From contig CM064426.1 in assembly GCA_032690845.1 (NCBI GenBank), positions 72,590,403-72,654,402 of the forward strand: 64,000 nucleotides of DNA. Reading direction: 5' to 3'. This DNA is from Eleusine coracana subsp. coracana (taxonomy: Eukaryota; Streptophyta; Magnoliopsida; Poales; Poaceae). The notes below the pieces were generated by a model. The model had not been told where the DNA came from. It did no database searches and saw only the letters and a list, made by a program, of their open reading frames with translations. The position numbers were made by a program, and so were the translations under genes. Positions within the stretch are counted from its first letter, which is position 1, and every line of letters starts with the position of its first letter. Positions 23,786-34,410 of the stretch are shown here, piece by piece.

Positions 23786-24324
23786 TACATATTATTTTGT
23801 CGTGTTTGTTAGTTTAACTATTTATATGTCAAGCCAATTTGATTGGCGTGACCGAGATGAGTCAGATTTTGAAATTATAATTTCTGACAGGAGAAATGTA
23901 AAATGTTAGTTTATAAAGGGTTAAAATGAAAAAAAGGGTAACAGTTGACATTCCCGCCAAAAACAAAACCGGTCGCTGCTCACCTCAGGCACTCGCTCGC
24001 TGGCTCGGCCCTGTCCTGCACGGGCGGGTAACGAGTCAAACCTGTTGCAGGTTCCTTCCTCTGCACGGGTAATCAATGTCGCTGCCTCCTCAGGCGAGAC
24101 GCGAGATGGACTCGTATGCAGAGTTCCCCGGCGCTTCGAGGCCATGCGTGTCCATATGTTCTTGCTCGGCCTGTTTCCTTACAACAATGTCCACGGTGAT
24201 TCATGCAAAAGCACACGACATGCATGAGCATGAGACCAGAAACAATAATAATAACAAGATTGACATGCACCCTGGCCCGGTGAAGGTTTTGCATCATGGC
24301 GCGGAAAGGAGCCGAGAACCGAGC

Positions 24325-24685
24325 TGAGGCTCGGTTGGCCAGTAGCGCCAGCCTAAGGTTGTGCGCGTGCCCACCCGGTTTCGAGCGCTTCTCGCCCGGG
24401 TGCCTCACGGAAGGCACTGTAGCGAGCTACAATGTCAAGAGTGGTGGTGGCAGTAAAAAAATTGCCCCCTCACTGTGTTCGCTGACCTGTGGCTTGGGCG
24501 CGCGTAGTCTAGGTATTGACGTGTCTATGGGCCATTGCTTGCCTCAGTCATGTCGGTCCAGGTTGGCTTGACCCGGTTTTGCCGGGTATGAGCCAGGGTT
24601 CGGGGGTTTTTCTCGATCGGGAGTCGAGGCATCTTCTTCTTAATATAATATCGTGGGGGCGGTTCTTCCCCCACCGATCGAGTTG
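24325..24685 (+). mobile_element. tRNA-derived SINE-like element
   Basis: The head has an A-box-like GGTTGGCCAGTAGC and a B-box-like GGTTTCGAGC about 40 bases later. The tail (TTCGGGGGTTTTTCTCGATC ... GTGGGGGCGGTTCTTCCCCCACCG) is the same type as the 3' part of the SINE at 32288. An exact end and a target duplication were not resolved. Confidence 0.4.
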
Positions 24686-24839
24686 AAAGGACCCGATCAA
24701 GGGCTTTGGAATCTCTCACATCGGCCAAGAGGTTGGCTGTGGCAAAGAAGGCGTAGTTTCTGCATGGGCCAATTTTCTTTTTCTTAAAAAATAAAGAATA
24801 GGGCCACCGATGGAAGTCAATCGAGGAGGAGCAAGCTAA

Positions 24840-25750
24840 GCTAAGCTAAGCAACTCTCGGAGAAAGGGGAGACGGCGCGGCTGCAAGCAAGGGTCGTGCG
24901 TGACGTGGGTACTGGATTGGCCGGGTTGCGCTCGTGACGGTGCCGCCGTGTTGGCAATCTCGGCCGCCGATTCGAAAGGCGGCACACCGCAGCACGGGCA
25001 CCGATTGGTTCATCCTGCGTTTTGCGCTACACACACCAGTGTTTGGGACTGAGGCGTGGTGGCCAGCGGGGACTCGTCCCTGCCGGCCGATCGGACGGAA
25101 CACATCGTCCGCACCCCCCCCCCCCCTCTCCCCTTCTACTTCTTCAACTCCGGCCACCGCCCCCGCCCCGGCGGGCTCCCGCCCTTGCGGACTCCGGCGC
25201 CATCCTCGACGCCGTCGCCGCCCGCCGCACTAGCCCCTCCCCCACCCGCCTCCACCACCGGCGGTCGGCAGCGCACCGCCGCCGCCCGTCACGTCACCAC
25301 CGTCGCTGCGTTGCCGCCAGCTAACTCGTCGGTGACATGACGCCCTCGCCGCTGACCCCGGCCCACCACCCTCCTGCCGCCCGTGGCTCTGGCGGCGTCG
25401 TCGCTGCCTTGCCGCACCGCCGGGCCGCTGGCCTTGGCCGGCCGACCCTCCTCCATATCCGGGGAGCGCAAAGGCCCCCACCCCCGGCAACCCGAACCCC
25501 CTAAAGGATCCTCCGGGCTGCCGGCAAGGAAGAAGAGGGAGGGGGAGGGGGGTTTGCGACGCGAGGTTTGGGTCCGGGTAACCGGACCCGATGAATCCCG
25601 GTGGCCAGCCGGCCGCAGAACCTCCGTCGATGACGTGGTGGGAGTGGGACCCATGCTGACAATGCGTGATGTGGCTCGTTTCCTGTTCTTCGGTTCGGAA
25701 ACGGTTGCCGGTCACAACCCCATTGTATACATGTTTTTTTTTCAACATAA
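24840..25750. other. GC-rich region without a recognisable gene
   Basis: Several overlapping frames are open for 90-170 codons on both strands (longest 25230-25748, minus), but they are Pro/Arg/Gly-rich and mutually contradictory. A poly-C run lies at 25114-25126. This could be captured genic DNA or a decayed first exon. Confidence 0.4.
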
Positions 25751-26073
25751 CTAGTCCACCTATCCGCCTGTTTGAGCGGTTAATTTTGATATCTTTTAGG
25801 AAAACTGACTACTATAATTTTATATAAATTATCTAATTTCACTTGCATCAATAAACTTACACCCATGATTAAAAATGTAATATGTAAATTCATATTTAAT
25901 TTTCAACCTAAATTATAGCCTTTAATTAAAAATGTAATATGCAAATTTATGTTTATTTGTCAACATAGTTTTTTTTATCTGGTGCTCAAAGAGAAAGTAA
26001 GACAACACCATCATCATCTCTACGGGTGAGCCCATTTTCTTCTCTGTCCCTGTCTGCTATATATATAGAACTC

Positions 26074-26245
26074 CTATTTAACAATACAAGTGTTAAATAG
26101 TTATATAGCACCGTGTAAAAATTTATGGTTGCGGGTGAAATTTTTATGGTCATGAGAAAGAACACGAAAACATTTATGGTTACGGTGCAAAAACTTTTAC
26201 GCCTGTGATATAAAATTTTATGGTCACGTCGCACTTTTATGGTCA
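26074..26245. repeat. 10-bp-stem palindrome followed by TTTATGGT-type repeats
   Basis: CTATTTAACA at 26074-26083 pairs perfectly with TGTTAAATAG at 26091-26100. Downstream, TTTATGG(T/C) recurs about five times with roughly 25-40-base spacing up to 26245. It resembles the subterminal repeats of a DNA transposon, but no ends were found. Confidence 0.5.
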
Positions 26246-26419
26246 AGGGGTAAAAAAATATTGGTAAAAAAGGAATCAAAATTCTACTTTGTTCTGTCAA
26301 AGAATTCTACTTCGTTATGACATAGAATTTAATTTGCTCGCTAGCCTGCTCCCGATTAATTCAGTTGTGACAGAGAATTCAACGTGACCCGTAGTTGCCG
26401 GTTACCATTTTTTTAAATT

Positions 26420-26692
26420 AAAAAGCAACTCTTCGCGCTACTCGATCCTGAGGGGTGGGACGAGGGAGTGGCGGACGTACTGGCAGCGATGTTCCACGGC
26501 AAGGCCGGGCCGCACCAGGATGAGGACGCCCCCGACTACGCCGTGGAGGAGGAGGAGGAGGAGGAGGAGCCAACGGCCGTGTGGATGGTGATTGCTGCAT
26601 GGGTTGTTGTCGGAGGCGGCATGCTCATCGCCGCGAACGATCGTCCATGGCGGCACGATGCGAGGTACAAAACCAAGAATCCCATGGTGTAA
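26420..26692 (+). pseudogene. First-exon relic of the 21.6-kb membrane-protein family
   Basis: The translation LLDPEGWDEGVADVLAAM, an Asp/Glu-rich run and VWMVIAAWVVVGGGMLIAA follow the same order as exon 1 of the gene at 21572 (ILDPEGRDEGVAEAAAAAL, acidic region, hydrophobic segment). The reading frame is open leftward without an ATG and stops at TAA just after KNPMV. No later exons were found, so this is a truncated paralogue. Its function is unknown, but a one-pass membrane peptide is predicted. Confidence 0.55.
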
Positions 26693-26879
26693 GAGTCCTC
26701 CTCCGTTGATTCAATTGGTGTGCCACAGGTTGATTCAATTGATTGCGCGTTCAGATCAAATCAACTATAGGCATTGACGGGCGTGTCCTCATGCTCATCC
26801 TCAGCGGCGCCACTATACTGATGGCGCACCAGGCCGACCACCACGGCATAGACATTCATCTCTGTCATATCATGGTGGT

Positions 26880-27082
26880 TTGATCTCCTAACAGGGGACG
26901 ACAGCTCTGCAAGAACTCGTGGCTTGCGGTCACTGATAATCCTAGTATTCTGGACGCTATGGAAAGAACGCAATGGCAGGGTGTTTAACAACAAAAAAAA
27001 TGTCAATGGATAGCCTCATTAGCCAGATCAAAGATGATGCAACAATGTGGATTAAGGTCAGGGCGAAACATCATATGCACTA
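26880..27082 (+). pseudogene. LINE ORF2 C-terminal fragment
   Basis: LIILVFWTLWKERNGRVFNN is followed, after a one-base frameshift, by SLISQIKDDATMWIKVRAKH and a stop. This is the characteristic C-terminal tail of L1-type grass retrotransposon polyproteins, downstream of the zf-RVT domain. Nothing upstream encodes reverse transcriptase, so it is a 5'-truncated or rearranged relic. Confidence 0.65.
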
Positions 27083-27299
27083 GTTATATTTATATATGAC
27101 ATCATATTAACTCAATATACTAATTATAAGCTTAACACTTATGTCCTGTCCTAGCAATTTTTTAAGATGAATTCAATACGTATTGTGTTCAAAGAGTAGA
27201 GGAAACTATATTAGAGATATGAAAGTGTTAGTACTACATAAAAAAAATTCTTTGGACAATGACAACTTGATGGATTACATTTTATCCTAGCCATGTTAC

Positions 27300-27785
27300 C
27301 ATATTCCTAACACATAATATATATTAGCATAAGAGTTAATGTATGTATTGATAGAAGTCTAGAAAACAACACACACGAGGCGATACATAAAAGATGCATA
27401 TTTTTTGAAAATGCGAAGTATGGTATATGATAGTTATAATGATTTTTGTTTTGACAGTATGCAAAATTCATTTTTAGCACTTCTTGAAAAGATAATTTGA
27501 AACATGCATGAAAAGACACGTGGCATGATGAAGATCGTTAAAGTTTTTTTCTCAATGATATCAAAAGTATAAAAATAACAATTTAGCAAAAAAATATAAA
27601 ATTATTTTAGTTCTAAAATCTATGACTTACCAAGCAAAATGTATGATTAATTTTTATTTCTATATAAATAGGAGTTTGTAAACAAAAAAAATTAACTCAT
27701 TAGAAATGTGATATAACAAATTTTCACGCCCATGAGAGCAGCACAACAAGTGAATCAATTCATCAGTTCAGATGAGCCATGATGA
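27300..27785. repeat. Inverted copy of the UBE2O-like 3' flank
   Basis: Read on the minus strand, this matches the 3' flank copies at 8925 and 9855 (TGTTATATCACAT..., GAGTTAATTTTTTTTG, ATAATTTTATA, AGTTTTTTTCTCAATG inverted). Its orientation is opposite to the adjacent UBE2O relic at 27870, so an inversion or independent insertion occurred here. Confidence 0.5.
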
Positions 27786-27868
27786 ACCATGTGCATGAGC
27801 TCCTCCAATGACTGTAGGGCATGCAGCTTGCGCCCGTTTGACGGGGATCATGGTGACATGAGACAGGT

Positions 27869-28408
27869 GTGGCGTTTTTGCCGGAGTGCGGGGTCGAGGG
27901 CCCCCTTGTGAAGTACCGCTCGTTCTGCCTTCACGAGAACCTGAACCCCAACCTCTACTGTGTACCTGAGAGCTTGATCAATACGTTCGGTGGCGAAGGC
28001 ATTGAGCTTTGGTCGTCTCAGTCCTCGACCATCCTCCATGTCGTCGTCCCCATTCAGTTGTGCTCGTCGCCCAGCCCCACTATACTATACGACGAAGCTG
28101 GCTACGCGTCACAGGTTGCATTGGCACGCCGGCCAAGCTTCTCTACAGCAATTCAAGAACACCTACTTGCTCAGCCTCCAAACCAAGCTACACAACTACG
28201 CCAACTGTCGGCACGCTGAACCGAGATCGAGGTGAATGCCAATAAGGTTCATGCTCGCACTTGTTCCATGTCCTTTGTTCACATGGTGAACGCCACGAAG
28301 ATAGTTGTTGAAACATGAAAAGACAATCGGAGCGGTTCAGGCTCGCGCTGAGTCGCTGAGAAATGTCCTGCTGCCGTGGCTCGTTGAGCTGTTCAAGGAA
28401 ACCGGGTA
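27869..28408 (+). pseudogene. UBE2O-like relic 4 (UBC-domain fragment)
   Basis: The translation aligns with the UBC domain of the two large copies: GPLVKYRSF, LNPNLY, SLINTFGGEGIELWSSQSST, ILHVVVPIQ, DEAGYASQ and then, after frameshifts, HLLAQPPNQ (for YLLSLQT) and finally RFRLAL plus NVLLPWLVELFKETG before TAG at 28406-28408. The catalytic GTVCLSLLNTF box is damaged: several codons are deleted between NLY and the LINTF motif, so no proper active-site Cys remains. The FRRRGRHVLRACEAYL block is missing. It is certainly non-functional as an E2. Confidence 0.75.
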
Positions 28409-29287
28409 GTAGCTCTGTATCATGGAAAACGGTTAGCGCACTGTTCATGCACGGACGAGTTGTAGATGAAGAAGGATGCCGAAAGCAAAGTTCTGTGTCT
28501 GGCTTTCATAATAAAGCAAGGAGAAAGCCTTCTGTCTAAAAAAAGAAGGGCACCCAAAGCCGAGGGAATGGGATGATGGCAGTGTAATGGGCGTGACGAG
28601 GACGAGCAACGGAGGCTGCTGAGTGACTAGGAGGTGCCGACGTAATGGACAAATATGGTGTCCCTGGTGCTCGCAGGCTACGAGTCCACCACCTCTGCTC
28701 AAGATGACATGCCAAGATGAAATACACTGCCAAGGTACTCCAGCTGTAGTATAGTTTTTCTTGTCTTTTTTATGCCCAATCTCCTAGTACTAGTATATAT
28801 GGCGCACACTCCTTTATTCAAATTAGTATTCCGAATATTTCAAAAACGTTGCAATTGACTGATCTCTGCATGACAAGTACTCCAAGAAACAGCCCAATTA
28901 GCTAACGTTGCCGCAATTGTTCACTGTGACACTAAAAAGTCTAGTGTGAAATACTCTCCCTCTCGAAGACGTGATCCTAAGCAGCAGGTTGGGTCAAACT
29001 TTTCCCAGAAATAAATAATAGTTGCTGGATGAACTGTATGGTGTCATTGGAATTCAATATTTTTTTTATGGAGCCATATATATTTAGGTTGCTGGAAAGA
29101 ATATTTCAAAGAAGTGTTTGCTATGATTTTTTTCGTTAAGGGCAGAACTGAGTACCAGGACCCTTTTCATGGACTGGTTGAGTAATTTCCATTAATATTG
29201 TAAATTAGGATCTTCTTTTCGGCCTATGGCCATATGCCCTGCACATATACATTTAATTAGAATTTGTAAAAACAAAAAGTTGGATCT
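28409..29287. other. Intergenic, no gene recognised
   Basis: AT-rich DNA with short unsupported ORFs (for example 28445-28702 minus). No transposon ends were identified. Confidence 0.45.
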
Positions 29288-29290
29288 CTC

Positions 29291-31830
29291 CACTACCACA
29301 CAAACAAGCATAGGAGACATGGAGCTTGTTTGGTTTCTGCCTGGGGCAGCGTGTCTGAGCCAGGCAATCGATCTCCACCCCAGGCGTACAAAATCCAACG
29401 CCTGGCGTTGCTGCCTGGCTCAGGCAAAATTCTGAGGACTTGATCCAAATAAGCCCATCATATTAGTGATGTTGCATAAAATCACGTCACTAAAATCACG
29501 CCATCAAGGTTGATCTCTACCACCTCCTTCATCGTCCACGTCTTCTGCACCCTGCACACTGCTTCTTCGTCATCTGCGCCGCCTATGACCCTGACAATCA
29601 AGTCACGTCACCATCCTCCTGATGACCTTCTCTCCGATGTTGAGCTCCACTGCATCCAGGTTGTCGCACTCCTTCCTCGCACGCACCCCCTTGTGTCTTC
29701 ACATCCACGAGCAGATCCTGACCTCCACTCATTCCGATGCTGCTTTCAGTCGACCGTCGTAGTAGATCTGCCTTCCCAAAATGGCTCCTTAGTGTCCTCG
29801 TACCCAATCAATTTGTCAAGGTTCGTTGCTGATTTTCCAAGGCTGGTCGGTTCCCTCACGCTCTGACTGAGACAACTTCCTCCATTCTTAGCTACAGGGC
29901 AGGATTAGATGTGAATACAGGACGTTCTCCCTCTAGTCCCTGCCTTGGTCTTATTCTTGACATGGGATTGGATTAAATTGTTTCGCAGAATGGTCTCTAG
30001 ACATGCTCCAGTGCCGCCAAGAGTAGAAAGCTCAAAGCAGGGACACGCTCTTCTGTCTTTGATGCAACAGATAGCAAGTATGTACTCTTACGATGCTCTT
30101 TATCTTACAATTTTTGTTTATCCCCATGGATTCGTGTGTTAAGTCCTGAAGCTTGGCAATGTTAAAATTAGTTTAACATTGGTTGTGCTACGTTTCATCA
30201 AAATCTAAGCTCACAATGTTGTGTGCACCTTCTGTTACATACATCATATATCTGTTAAACAATTTGTATGCTAATTTGGGATTGAAGAGGACTCTCTGGC
30301 CTGGGTGTTTGTATAGATGTAGGTACAACCATACAAGGGACTCGGGTATGTATTATCTGTCTCTGCTTGTAGATTTGTCAAACTCTGCTCTGAGTGACTC
30401 TGTTTTATCGAACTCAAAAAGCAAGGTGTTCTATTATCTCTAATGCTAATCTGTCCAAAGATATTTTTTCACCACTTGACTAGCCTGTTCACAGATTCCT
30501 GTTTTCTGACATTACTATTGTTATTAGCAATACACTGTTTTCTTTTTGTGCAGTGTACTAAAGTGAGTTACAACAAACAATACTGCAAGTGGGCGTCGTA
30601 AATGCTGTTCAGCATATTCAATATGCCATGTCCAGTTTACTTGTAAGTTCATCCGCTCTTTAGTTTCTCCCTTCTTGCAGTAATACTGCTCTTTCTTTCA
30701 CAGAAGTCTCTTCATTTAGTGGCATTCTCCTTGGATCCTTTCTTTCCTTTAGCATTATTCTGTCAAAAGAGTTAGTACTAGTGTTTTATTACTTATTATG
30801 GAAAACGTCTTATTCTCATCTGCAAAAAGAGAATAGAGAATAGTAGTGTTTGTTATCTAATTGTTTAATTTCAAAATTCTTAATTTGGTGATCATAACCT
30901 CTGTTTGATCAACTGCTAATGTACGTAGCTTTGTAAATATGTAATTATGGAGCAGTGCTTCTCTATTCTGCATTGCTAACTATTCTTACCTCTGAAGTTG
31001 TTGATACAAGAAGCTAAATTTCTCATATAACTGAAGTCTCCATGTATTTTATAAATTAATGTTTCATACTATTTCAGCATATCTGAATAAGCTCTTGTTT
31101 TATGCAATATCAGAGGGAGATGGACACTTGCAGCCACAGCTAAAGAAGTGTTTAAATCAGTTCAGCTAGAATATTAGTTTTATTGCGGGTAAATTTAGGA
31201 ATATTGGCTGACCTTGCTAAATTGTTCTTAAAAGTGGTCAGAAGTTTGGTTATAGTTCCATATAGCTGGCAACTCTCATTGTCAAACACTCTTGTATCAT
31301 GGCAGAATGAGGATTATGTTTGTGTTTTTTAGTTTGTATCAACTGTCATCACCATTGTGCAACTGGTGTAAAATGTGAGCATATATTGATGTGGTCCTTC
31401 CCAAGCGTGGAATCATGAGCTATTCTGTGTTTTTTTTGTTTTTTAAATACATCATCAGAGACGGGATTTTACATATATCCGTCACTTTTTAGTGCAATCA
31501 GAGACTGTTTTTTCAGAACCTATGTCACTTATTTTGGTCCACGAATTACGGGTGTAGAATTTCCGTCGCTGTTGGTAGTCATTTGTGACGGTTTGCTATG
31601 ACACGCGTCGCTGAAATGATCACTAGTGACAGGTGTTTTGATGACGCGTTAGTGTTAAGTACCATCAGTGACGGCTATTTGGTACATGGTTACCCGTCAC
31701 TAGCAACCGAATAGTGACGGGAAAATCACGTCTCTAAAGGTTCATCATTAGTGACGCCTTACAGGTGACGGGATAGACTGCCGTCACTAAAAACGTTAAA
31801 CCCCCGTCACTAATTACTTTTGTGGTAGTG
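29291..31830. mobile_element. Candidate CACTA (En/Spm) non-autonomous element, about 2.5 kb
   Basis: The left end CACTACCACACAAA and the right end, inverted, CACTACCACAAAAG share the CACTA-type terminus. The flanks carry the same 3-bp CTC (29288-29290, 31831-31833), as expected for this superfamily. The right 350 bases are packed with GTGACGG/CCGTCACT subterminal repeats (31460-31815), typical of CACTA elements. The left subterminal zone is weaker and interrupted by a small MITE. No transposase was seen; the interior is AT-rich with short ORFs only. Confidence 0.5.
29325..29458. mobile_element. Small MITE-like insert with CCTGGCTCAGGCA inverted parts
   Basis: GAGCTTGTTTGGTTTCTGCCTGGGG on the left is mirrored by CTGCCTGGCTCAGGC and CCAAATAAGCCC on the right. 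The target duplication is not clear. Confidence 0.4.
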
Positions 31831-32287
31831 CTCGCTGCTGACTGCTCAGAAATAATCGTTGAAAGGAATACAACCTAATGAAGAATACCATCGCATGAAA
31901 ATATATTAAGATTTTGACATATGTTAATAATGCAATGAGTAATCTAACTGTAACACTGGAAATAACTTCCAGCCCACTTTAGTAGGCGATGGTGGGAGTG
32001 GTACCATTTTCTTACATCTATTAGGATGTAATGATTTTAGTAAATTTTAATGGGGATTTTACCTTGGAGCTCAAGCATAAAAACAAGTCCAAGTAGTTAT
32101 TTTTTTCATTTAGCATGAACATATTTAGGATTAAATTATGACACTTACAAATTTTAAAACATAAATATTATTGCCACCATTAAGGTATAATGTTTCATGC
32201 AACTATAGCTATTATGTTATGTCCATCATTGGTCTTCCTCCCTTCTAGCTCCATCACCTCTTGTTTCCACCATATCAGACATTGCGA

Positions 32288-32579
32288 AAGGGCTCTTAGC
32301 TTAATGGTTAAGGCTTCTGAGTGCACTCCAGTGACTCGGGTTTGACTCTCAACGGGAGCGAATTTATGTGACCTGAGTATTAAAAAAAATCCTCTTGTCT
32401 GACTCTGCACCAAAGCACGGCTTAAAGGCCCTGCCCATGCTCACATGAGCAACATGGCCGCCGTGTAAGGGTAGAACAAAAGAGGTTCGAGGGTTTTCTT
32501 GATCTCTGTGAGAGATCTTCACTTATAGCAATGTCCGAGGGCGTCATACACCCCCTCCCCCGCAGGTTAACTTTTTTTC
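32288..32579 (+). mobile_element. tRNA-derived SINE (Au-like), about 290 bp
   Basis: The head carries a polymerase III A-box (TTAGCTTAATGGTTAAGG, near 32295) and a B-box (GGGTTTGACTC, 32338-32348) at tRNA-like spacing. A unique body follows (GAGGTTCGAGGGTTTTCTTG, CACCCCCTCCCCCGCAGG) and it ends in a short T tract (32572-32578), as plant Au/p-SINEs do. It does not fold as a functional tRNA. Confidence 0.65.
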
Positions 32580-32773
32580 TTTGACACATTCAACTCCCAT
32601 GCCCCTTCCCTCTCCTATAACCATAGCTGAAACAAGCCCTGGTTTCGAAAACCACTTGCCAGATTTTTACAAAAGCATAAAAATGACAAGTTTAGAGATA
32701 CAATGTGATTATGCAACAATGTACGAGCTTTTGTTGTCGCTAACAATGTAAAATTGAGAGGGTAACATGCTAT

Positions 32774-33829
32774 TACTCCTGAGACTTGAGTCGGGCCAAA
32801 CTCATGCGGCCCATGGCATGGATGTTTGGCATGGCCCAAGGCCCAACACGGCATGGCACGGTGAAGTTTTGGGCCATGTTTGGCATGGCCCAAGGCCCAA
32901 CCGATTCTTGCATCAAGGTCTGTTTTTTATTTTGATTCTTATTTAAAATTTTAAACTTCATTGTATTGATTTCACATTTGTAATCTCAATTCAATGATTC
33001 TTTTCTCTATAATCTGAGAAAAATATGCTCTCTCACTATGAATCTTTTTCATCTTGTTGGTTTAGTTCAATTATGCAATGACTCATCGACTCATTAATAG
33101 TCACTATTCAACATTTTCTTTATTTCTTTGTAAATCTTCAAAGAAATTGAAATTTCAAATGAAACTTTATGTACCTGTACAACTTCTATAAAATCACTCA
33201 CACAAATTTTGTATAATTTTTTTTCAAAACTCCTAGACTTGTTTAAGTTCGAAATACTCTTCATTTATCTCAAACCTCATACCTTCTATTCATTGAGTAG
33301 AATTTGAACACACTTTGAAGAAAAAAAATCCCATAAATTATGGATATTGGTATTGCCTTGGAAAAACCCCAGACCAAAATTAAGTTCAAATTTCAATATA
33401 TTTTTTTAAGATGAGAAAAATATAAAAAATATTTTCCATTTGTTTTATTTTACACTTAAATTATGATGATTTTGGAATTCAAATTTGGTGGTCACATGTA
33501 ACATAGACTTAAGAAACTGATATATTTTTGGTGAAATTTTATAAATATTTTGATCTATATAATATTATAAAAATAATTAATTTAAATATTAAAATACACC
33601 TTCTCTATGCTGAAAATGTATTCACGAGGGATGCCTTCACTGAAACTGGGTTGTGCCTGGGCTTGGCATGGCCTGACAGCAGCCCGCCGTTCCTTGTGCC
33701 ATGCCTAGGCCGTATTTTTGTTAGGTTGGCCCGACTAGCACAGCCCGACATGGCCTGACGTGCCGTTGAGGCATGGCACAAGGCAGCCTGAAGCACAATG
33801 GGCCCGGCATGGCCCGAGTCTCAAAACTA
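32774..33829. mobile_element. Non-autonomous hAT-type element 1, 1056 bp
   Basis: The ends TACTCCTGAGACTTG and, inverted, TAGTTTTGAGACTCG form an inverted repeat continued by GGGCC-rich DNA. A perfect 8-bp target duplication CATGCTAT lies directly outside both ends (32766-32773, 33830-33837), the hAT hallmark. The interior is AT-rich and shares long stretches (TTTATTTTGATTCTTATTTAAAA and more) with the element at 37384. No transposase is encoded. Confidence 0.85.
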
Positions 33830-34351
33830 CATGCTATGCATGCATTGAGACGCACCACATAGAAAAAAAAAATCATGCGTGGAGAAGCAACAAAGTTGAG
33901 ATGGTAATATTTACTTGTGAGTGAAGTCGTAAGAATATATGAATTTTATGGGTTTGTATGTTTTCATGAGTGTGTATGACCAAGACATGTAACGGATTGT
34001 ATTCCACACATATACACCTGAAGTTTAAATAGCATAAACTATGTAGTATCAATGAAAGAGTTGGCAAGGTAAACATCATTGAAAGACATGTTTTCAAAAC
34101 CTGTATTGTGGAGGTGGTTTATCTCTGTCCTAAAATATAAAATCCAAACAATAACAGGAATATCGAAATAGGTTTCCAGTTTAGGCAAAAGCACAATGGA
34201 GGATAGGCCTACCGTAATGGAGAAGCAAGGGCGACATGGCAGGTGGAGTCCAAAGAGAGAGGATATCGTTCTTCATTGTACTATTAGTTTCATGAATGCA
34301 CTCCACAAGAAATGCTTAGTGATGGTGGTAACATAGGTTTAAAGCTTCCAC

Positions 34352-34371
34352 AAATATATATATATATATAT
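34352..34371. repeat. (AT)n microsatellite
   Basis: About ten AT units immediately outside a putative Helitron terminus. Confidence 0.9.
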
Positions 34372-34376
34372 ACACA

Positions 34377-34410
34377 CTAGCAAATTAACCGTGCGTTGCT
34401 ACGGGTCTTA
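34377..34410 (-). mobile_element. Helitron 3' terminus (minus strand)
   Basis: On the minus strand, CCGT-AGCAACGC-ACGG forms a short hairpin followed by TTAATTTG and the terminal CTAG, then T. This is the Helitron 3' signature and resembles the terminus at 55040-55066. The element body would extend to higher coordinates. The 5' TC end is not certain; one candidate is near 35290. Confidence 0.55.

Noticed and set aside
25022..25748. Overlapping GC-rich ORFs on both strands
   Set aside because: They are compositional artefacts: no start context, no domain and mutually exclusive frames.
32288..32360. A functional tRNA gene
   Set aside because: The A and B boxes are present, but no acceptor stem or anticodon arm can be folded, and the tail is SINE-like.
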